Shown: positions 59,100-64,000 of the stretch, piece after piece
Numbering within the stretch: the stretch's first letter is position 1
Layout: each line of letters starts with the position of its first letter
Position numbers and translations under genes: made by a program
Notes under the pieces: model-generated
Seen by the model: the letters and a program-made list of their open reading frames with translations, nothing else
Databases searched by the model: none
What the model was told of the DNA's origin: nothing
From: Prochilodus magdalenae
Taxonomy: Eukaryota; Chordata; Actinopteri; Characiformes; Prochilodontidae
Assembly: GCA_024036415.1 (NCBI GenBank)
Contig: JAMWET010003871.1
Coordinates: forward strand, 535,501 to 599,500
Length of the DNA stretch: 64,000 bases
Direction of reading: 5' to 3'

Positions 59100-59760
59100 C
59101 ACTCATCAGCCAGAAGTCGGAATCAACCGACAGGAATGAAACTTGGTACGTAGGTTTCACATTGTGATACATTGTGAGCGCATGTGACATAAGCAAGGAC
59201 GGCCCATGCATTTTTCCATCAGTCATCCTGTTAGCGCCCGCACCATTGGCAGACGGCTGCATGACGCAGGACTACATGCACGCAGATCGTTATGATGGCT
59301 GCCCTTAACACCACGTCAGTGTCACTTAAGACTGCAGTGGTGTCGTACCAGACTGTCATGGAGTGACTCAGAATGGCAGGGGATCTTCAGTTGCCTTGAT
59401 GGAGACGACCAATGAATCTGTGTGTGGAGGCACCGTGGTCAGCGCCAAGATGAACGCTTTGTTGTCACATGTCCAGAAGGCCTGGCGTCACCCCACCTCC
59501 ACCCCTACCGCACCATCTGCAGGAACTGTGTGAGAATACTGAAACTGCATGGGATGGATTATCACAGGACGCCATTAGGAACCTCTATGACTCCATGCCG
59601 AGACGTCTGGCATGTTGTGTTGGCATGTATCATCTACAATGCATCATCATGTATTGTTCCTGGTAACCTTTATCTTCCTTCCCAACAGCCCTGCTATCCC
59701 ACACCTCCAGTCTGTTTCCACTCTTTAAGATTACAAAAAACCTTTGGCCTTTTTTGTGGC
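59100..59760 (+). mobile_element. Transposon remnant, family 2 copy 3 (longest)
   Basis: Carries transposase-like codons (ETTNESVCGGTVVSAKMNA, LLSHVQKAW, CRNCVRILKL in another frame), then GGATTATCACAGGACGCCAT TAGGAACC and the 3' end TGTATTGTTCCTGGTAACC. Multiple frameshifts and stops. The family is the same as 18888-19290 and 22475-22720; probably Tc1/mariner. Confidence 0.6.
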
Positions 59761-60136
59761 TATTTTAAAGCTAAATAAATTTTTATTATGATTTTAAACA
59801 AAAAAATAATAATTCTAGTCTAGTCTAACACAGACTCGTGCTGATACTGAGAGAAACAGGAGCAAGGGGATGCGCTAGATGCATGACAGAACCAGACAGC
59901 AACTGTACCCCTTTTATTGCTCCACTGATTCGACTAGCCATGCGCCATCTTGGTTCATACTGTATAACATGTGGTTTAGTTCTGCTGTCATAGGAAACAA
60001 TATAAGAATCTATTTAGCTTCCTCATGGCCCACTTGTCCCAATACTCCAACCCACCAATTGTTGCAAACCACAGTTCTGGAAAACCACTGCACTACCGGG
60101 AACCTCCTTAAAAATGGCTGTATAGTCTAATTCCAG

Positions 60137-61302
60137 TTTATTCGCTGCTCCGTTTTATAAATACTTATTAATTTATATTCTCTGTAAACAAAACTCAACA
60201 AAGCATGTCATATGACTGGAGCAGCCAAACTTTTGCATACATCTCTATATTAAAATAAAAGGTTTCTTCAAACTAATGAAATGGATCCGAGAACAGCAGA
60301 TCCAGTGTTTCTATGAGGAACTCAATGATGACAACAAGCGGCTCAAATCAGCCCGACGAACGTATTGGTCCGACTGGTTCCTGCGTCAGCTCCGTGGTCC
60401 TTAATTGCGCCGTCCTTATATAATGTAGTTCATTAGACGTGAAATAAGTTCAATTAGGTTCAAATAAATGGGGAAGAAAAAACCATATAATTGAGGTAAT
60501 TGACAAATCTGTAGGCCCGGACATGAATATCTAATTAACCGCGTCTATGCTCTCACATGCAGCGTCCTGCGGAGAAGCTGTTCACGGTTCCCTGGTCGTG
60601 TCTGATTTTCCGAACTGCCCTGGAATAAAGAGGGGCTTCACGGAGATTCGTTGCAAAGAGGTAATTACAAGCCCTTACAAAGCACCGGCGGTGGCGTCTA
60701 AGAATAAGTAAAGACCGATACATGCAGTTTTAGTGCACTCATACATACATGTCTATATAATACACTCATTATTTATAATAGCAAGACAAAGGGAGGCGTG
60801 AACTTTCAAATAGTGCAATCAACTTGGCACGACATGGAAAACACTGCAACTCGACTAAAGCTGTTTCCTATGGCAAGGCGAAAACACGGAAAGATCACGT
60901 AAACGGACGAATATGCTCCTAAATAATGCAGAAGTTAAACACGTTAACCCAATACGAACTTCCTCCCGGGTGGGATTAAAGAAAAGCTTGAACGGAACGG
61001 ACCTGTCCTTGTGACTCTGTGACACTTCCCTGGAGGCTCTGTTCCAGAACTGCTGCGTACTCAAAGGAATTGCCATCTTTGTTGTCCTTCCCACAAACGT
61101 AAAGGCTTGATGGATGCTCCACTGAAGAGTGAGCAAGCGTGGCAGGGCAATGTCAGTGCGGGAACTCTATTATATAAACAGCAGGGACTCCGGCGGGCTC
61201 CTGCTTTCGTTTTTTTACAGTTCCTTTGGCTCCATTTCCAGTGTTCCGCAAAATCCATCTATACGACCCAGACCTGCATCGGGCCGGGGCTGTCCTTTAA
61301 GT
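60137..61302 (-). other. ntrk1: Likely ntrk1 3' UTR, end uncertain
   Basis: On the minus strand downstream of the ntrk1 stop there is no coding continuation. The first AATAAA found on that strand lies at 60142-60137 and another at about 59780, so a 3' UTR of 1.1-1.5 kb is plausible. The interval is more GC-rich than the flanking intergenic DNA and holds the conserved-looking block described separately at 60276-60720. No transcript evidence is available. Confidence 0.35.
60276..60404 (+). other. Small ORF of 42 residues with protein-like composition
   Basis: An ATG-to-TAA frame reads MKWIREQQIQCFYEELNDDN and then KRLKSARRTYWSDWFLRQLR, GP, stop. It is charged and tryptophan-rich, with no low complexity and no repeat signature. 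I recognise no family. It is antisense to the probable ntrk1 3' UTR and is followed by a GC-richer stretch to 60720. It could be a chance frame inside a conserved non-coding element, a remnant of an exon, or a real small gene; chance is the default for this length. Confidence 0.15.
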
Positions 61303-61488
61303 TCACTCCAGGATGTCTAGGTAGACCGGAGGGTTCTTGACCAAGGCCACCAGGCGGTTGTAGATGTCCTTGATGACGAGGCGCTGCTGCGGCTCCCTCT
61401 GCCAGCAGCCTTGCATGAGGAGGTGCACCTCTTTGGGACATGTCCGCGGCCTCTCCAGCTCACGGCCCTGCGTGATGCACTCGATCGC
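61303..61488 (-). CDS. ntrk1: NTRK1 (TrkA), last coding exon
   Basis: High-affinity NGF receptor tyrosine kinase of neurons. Read on the minus strand, the exon follows an acceptor (TCCTCCGCAG, AG at 61490-61489) and encodes 61 residues ending at TGA 61305-61303. It contains [15 protein letters not shown], then [20 protein letters not shown], the usual C-lobe end of the Trk kinase domain, and then [11 protein letters not shown]. The YLDIL tyrosine is the phospholipase C-gamma docking site of Trk receptors. PPVYLD with QREPQQR favours TrkA over TrkB and TrkC. The rest of the gene lies to the right, beyond 64000; no other kinase exon was recognised in 61489-64000. Its 3' end faces paqr6. Confidence 0.95.
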   Translation of the reverse strand, partial: AIECITQGRELERPRTCPKEVHLLMQGCWQREPQQRLVIKDIYNRLVALVKNPPVYLDILE

Positions 61489-61619
61489 CTGCGGAGGAGT
61501 CCAAGCTTTAGTAGCAAATCAACGACACAATTCGTTTTGTGCAGCATAGCAACTAATGGAGCCGTTAGATCAGATTATCACACGTTAGTGTTTGAGAGTG
61601 AGCCCTCCGTGAACTGAAT

Positions 61620-61990
61620 TGGACATTGTCATGCCTACTGGCTCTGTTCTCATCTCTGATCTCCTGGACTCCATTTCCCATAACCCACCACCCGATGAGG
61701 TCACTGTCACATGTCGCTCATCTCTCAATCCCGTTCTGTTTTCTAGATCCCAGTCACCCGAGTATTGATCACACCTGTTGTTAATTTAGTCTGTTTGTAT
61801 AAATACTCCTCTCTCACACGGCTCCTTGTGAAGTACTGATACTCTGTGAGTACTCTTGTTTGCTACTCTGGTTTTGACTTTATTCTGATTTACTCTTTGG
61901 GCTTTTGTTCCAACTTTAAACTAAGCTGGGCTACAAACATCTGAGTTTACTGTGGAAGCAGCTTCTAAATTAGCTCCTTTACTGGACATT
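61620..61990 (+). mobile_element. Possible LTR-like element in ntrk1 intron
   Basis: Starts TGTCATGCCTACTGGCTCTG near 61628; holds a TATA-like GTATAAATACTCC (61797) after a CACACCTGTTGTTAATT segment, a layout typical of fish retroelement LTRs. The right end is not clear and no coding part is present. A similar CCTGTC...CACCTGTCCCTAG...CTCCGCCCC stretch is at 63040-63310. Confidence 0.3.
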
Positions 61991-62795
61991 TACACAATGT
62001 GAGTAGAGCAGTGTCCTCGTTCTCTCATTCGGTTCGGTCTGTCTTATTTGCAGTCTGTTAGTTTTGTGCTTCATCTCATGTGGAGCTGCATCTCCAAAAT
62101 CAAAGCAAGCTGAGTTTAGGAGCTGTTTAGCTTTAAGCTCTGAAGGTTCTGCCCTGGAACAAGGTGGAGAGACTCCTCCAAAGTGGAAAGTGTCCTGCAC
62201 AATTGCACAGTTTGCTGAATTCATGGGAAGCAAAGAATATAGGGATAGTTAGATAGTCTGCTCACTGTTGTTGTTGCGGTAGAACAATGCCACTGCATTA
62301 CTTTGTGTAGTGTTATCAAATCAATTCAGCATGTAACACTAGCATTTTGAGCAAAAGGTTTTATCAGCTTCACATTAAAACCCCCAGAAGATACATGTAG
62401 GTTCACTGGTGTTTATGGACAGTTAATACAATGTCTATTTTTAGCCCACAGACTCAGTTATGCTATAATGGTGTTTCCTGTTATTGAAACTTTTTCACAG
62501 AGTTATATGGCTGGCCAGCACCATTGAACACTGACCATCAAATTAAAAGTGCAGCCTCAGTCCAGTGATTGCTGTCACTATATGACAGATACTAAGGATC
62601 ATATCGGTGCACCCCTACCCGGTACAAATTTACATTAGCAGGCAAAAGTTTAGACACAGAATGTTTAGAGTCTGAACCAGTCCATATCCTGATACACCAC
62701 ATCTACTCCTGATGCACCACAGTATGATACTCCTCCATATCTCCACCTCTAATATTTATTTAGTGGTGTAAAGACTTTGATCTCTTTTTCTGCAC

Positions 62796-62985
62796 AGTGT
62801 AAAAGCTCTAGTTCCCCTTTCAGGTTAGTGAATATTCATGATGGACCGACCAATAGAAAGAATTGGTCCAAAACCTGCTTAGAAATAAACCTTGTTCTAT
62901 CAGCTCCACTGCAGGTTCAGGAAGCTGTTTCATCCTCCTGTAACGTTCCATGCTGGAGGTTTGTACAGTAGACTGCAAAATACCA
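62796..62985 (+). repeat. Dispersed repeat, copy 2 of a pair
   Basis: AAAGCTCTAGTTCCCC, TTAGTGAATATTCATGATGG, AAACCTGCTTAGAAATAAAC CTTGTTCT and TCCACTGCAGGTTCAGGAAG CTG, the same order as at 51422-51595. Lies in the visible ntrk1 intron. Confidence 0.6.
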
Positions 62986-64000
62986 TCAGTGCTTCCAATA
63001 AATAAATAAATAAATAAATGAATGAATGAATGATCAGTCCCAATGTCACTTCCTGTCTTGTCTTGTACCCGTTTGTCTCTGTTTCTCTTCTGTTACTTCC
63101 ATGTGCCTTATGTTGCTCCTCCTGTCTCTGCCCTCTTGTCATTCTCCTCACCTGTCCCTAGTTTGTAGCTCCGCCCCTTCCCAGGTGTTCCTGGTAAGCC
63201 CTGGTGTATTGAATTGTTGCCCTGGTGTGTTTTCTTGCTGTCGGTTGATTTCTGATTTCTGTTCATATTACAGACTTGCATCCTGCCTCCTCGTTTCTCC
63301 ATGTCACTCCCAAACACATCCTCTACAGGTAGGAAACTTGCATATGGAATTTGTTTACATATTTTAGTAGACAAGTTCTATTTTTTTGGTGTAGTTTAAT
63401 AGAGAACATCTTTTGCAAAGGCTTCATTTTAAGTTATTTATTTATTTATTTTTTTATGTGTCACTTAGGAAATCAGCAAAACATGTCATTTACAAGAACG
63501 TGTGTATGACTGTATCTGTAGTCAATCTAGTGTACTCTGGGTATGTAATCTCTGCAGATGTGTTTTAAACACTGTTCAGACTTTAGTGTATACCCACAGT
63601 AAGGATACAGTAGTGGGGCTTATTAGCATTGCGGGAATAACAGGCTCTTCTTTGGATACTAGCAAAATCGGGGCGAGGCATTCCATTAATGGTGAAAGCG
63701 GAGAGTCAGAGGAGCCTGTGGTGCTGATTCTGGTGATTTATGAACGATATCTGCCTGCAGGGTCCGGCTTCATTTTGTGATTGGCTCTAAAGTGCATTTC
63801 ACAGTACGATCACAAACGCTCTTTGCGAAGGTTGAGTAAGAGCATTATTCAAAAGGCAAAGTCCATTAAAGAGGTGAGCAGCTTTTCCAGTCGCAAGTGA
63901 GCAAGAGTGCGTCAAACTTTCAGAATTACTGAGCGGTTTACGAAGGTAGTAAAACTGAAGACATGAAAGATGAGGGCGTGCTTCCAGCGCTGGTAGACAT

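Larger units (their letters stand above)
61489..64000 (-). other. ntrk1: ntrk1 intron as far as visible
   Basis: No upstream ntrk1 kinase exon was recognised on the minus strand to the window end. It holds possible LTR remnants, the repeat at 62796-62985, AAATAAATAAATGAATGAAT at 63000-63033, and a more GC-balanced, unexplained block at 63590-63900. Confidence 0.5.

Noticed and set aside
61259..61549. Alternative frames over the ntrk1 last exon on both strands
   Set aside because: Only the minus frame giving QREPQQR and PPVYLDILE matches a known family; the others are shadows.
63920..64000. Possible ntrk1 exon at the right window edge on the minus strand
   Set aside because: The reverse complement (MSTSAGSTPSSF-like) matches no Trk segment and lacks splice support.

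Overview
The window is vertebrate nuclear DNA, most probably from a teleost fish. It has GT-AG spliced exons separated by long AT-rich introns and intergenic DNA. It also carries fish-type repeats: tRNA-derived SINEs, an L2-like LINE 3' end, GATA-tailed RTE-like LINE ends, Tc1 and hAT derivatives, and long GT, TA and CT microsatellites. The repeat mix would suit an otophysan (characin or catfish-like) fish, but that is a guess. Nothing prokaryotic, plasmid-like or viral in layout is present.

Three protein-coding genes are supported by exon-by-exon reading with matching splice phases. (1) smg5, plus strand, 500-9296: the last 11 coding exons (678 residues), ending in the PIN-like domain, with a 3' UTR running to about 10.47 kb. 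The 5' part lies before the window. (2) paqr6 (membrane progestin receptor delta), plus strand, 31749-45578: seven coding exons joining into a complete 344-residue seven-helix receptor, with at least one upstream non-coding stretch at 31552-31748. (3) ntrk1 (TrkA), minus strand, 61303-61488: only the last coding exon, carrying the end of the kinase domain and the C-terminal PLC-gamma docking tyrosine. The rest of ntrk1 lies beyond the right edge. smg5 and paqr6 are neighbours in human 1q22 as well, and NTRK1 is in the same region of human chromosome 1, so this is a conserved linkage group. paqr6 and ntrk1 are convergent.

Region by region. 1-190 is the tail-truncated copy of a tRNA-derived SINE. 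190-9296 is smg5, with a possible solo LTR in the intron at 6.1-6.55 kb. 9.3-10.5 kb is the smg5 3' UTR. 10.5-31.5 kb is intergenic or paqr6 upstream DNA. It holds a three-level nested repeat complex at 11.8-14.2 kb, a small GC-rich candidate promoter near 14.5 kb, an hAT-like MITE at 20.6 kb, a fold-back structure at 23.0-23.4 kb and a degenerate DNA transposon at 27.9-28.8 kb. 31.5-45.6 kb is paqr6, with SINE, LINE and Tc1 fragments in its introns. 45.6-61.3 kb is intergenic: TA, GT and AAT microsatellites, a 64-bp minisatellite, a second Tc1 derivative and other transposon debris. 61.5-64 kb is a ntrk1 intron as far as can be seen.

The three genes do not form a functional pathway: smg5 acts in nonsense-mediated mRNA decay, paqr6 is a steroid/neurosteroid receptor and ntrk1 is the NGF receptor kinase. 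The most informative non-genic observations are the shared 3' tail of the SINE family and the local LINE, the nested transposon/minisatellite complex, two differently deleted Tc1 derivatives in opposite orientation, and the fold-back element. I found no convincing novel gene system.
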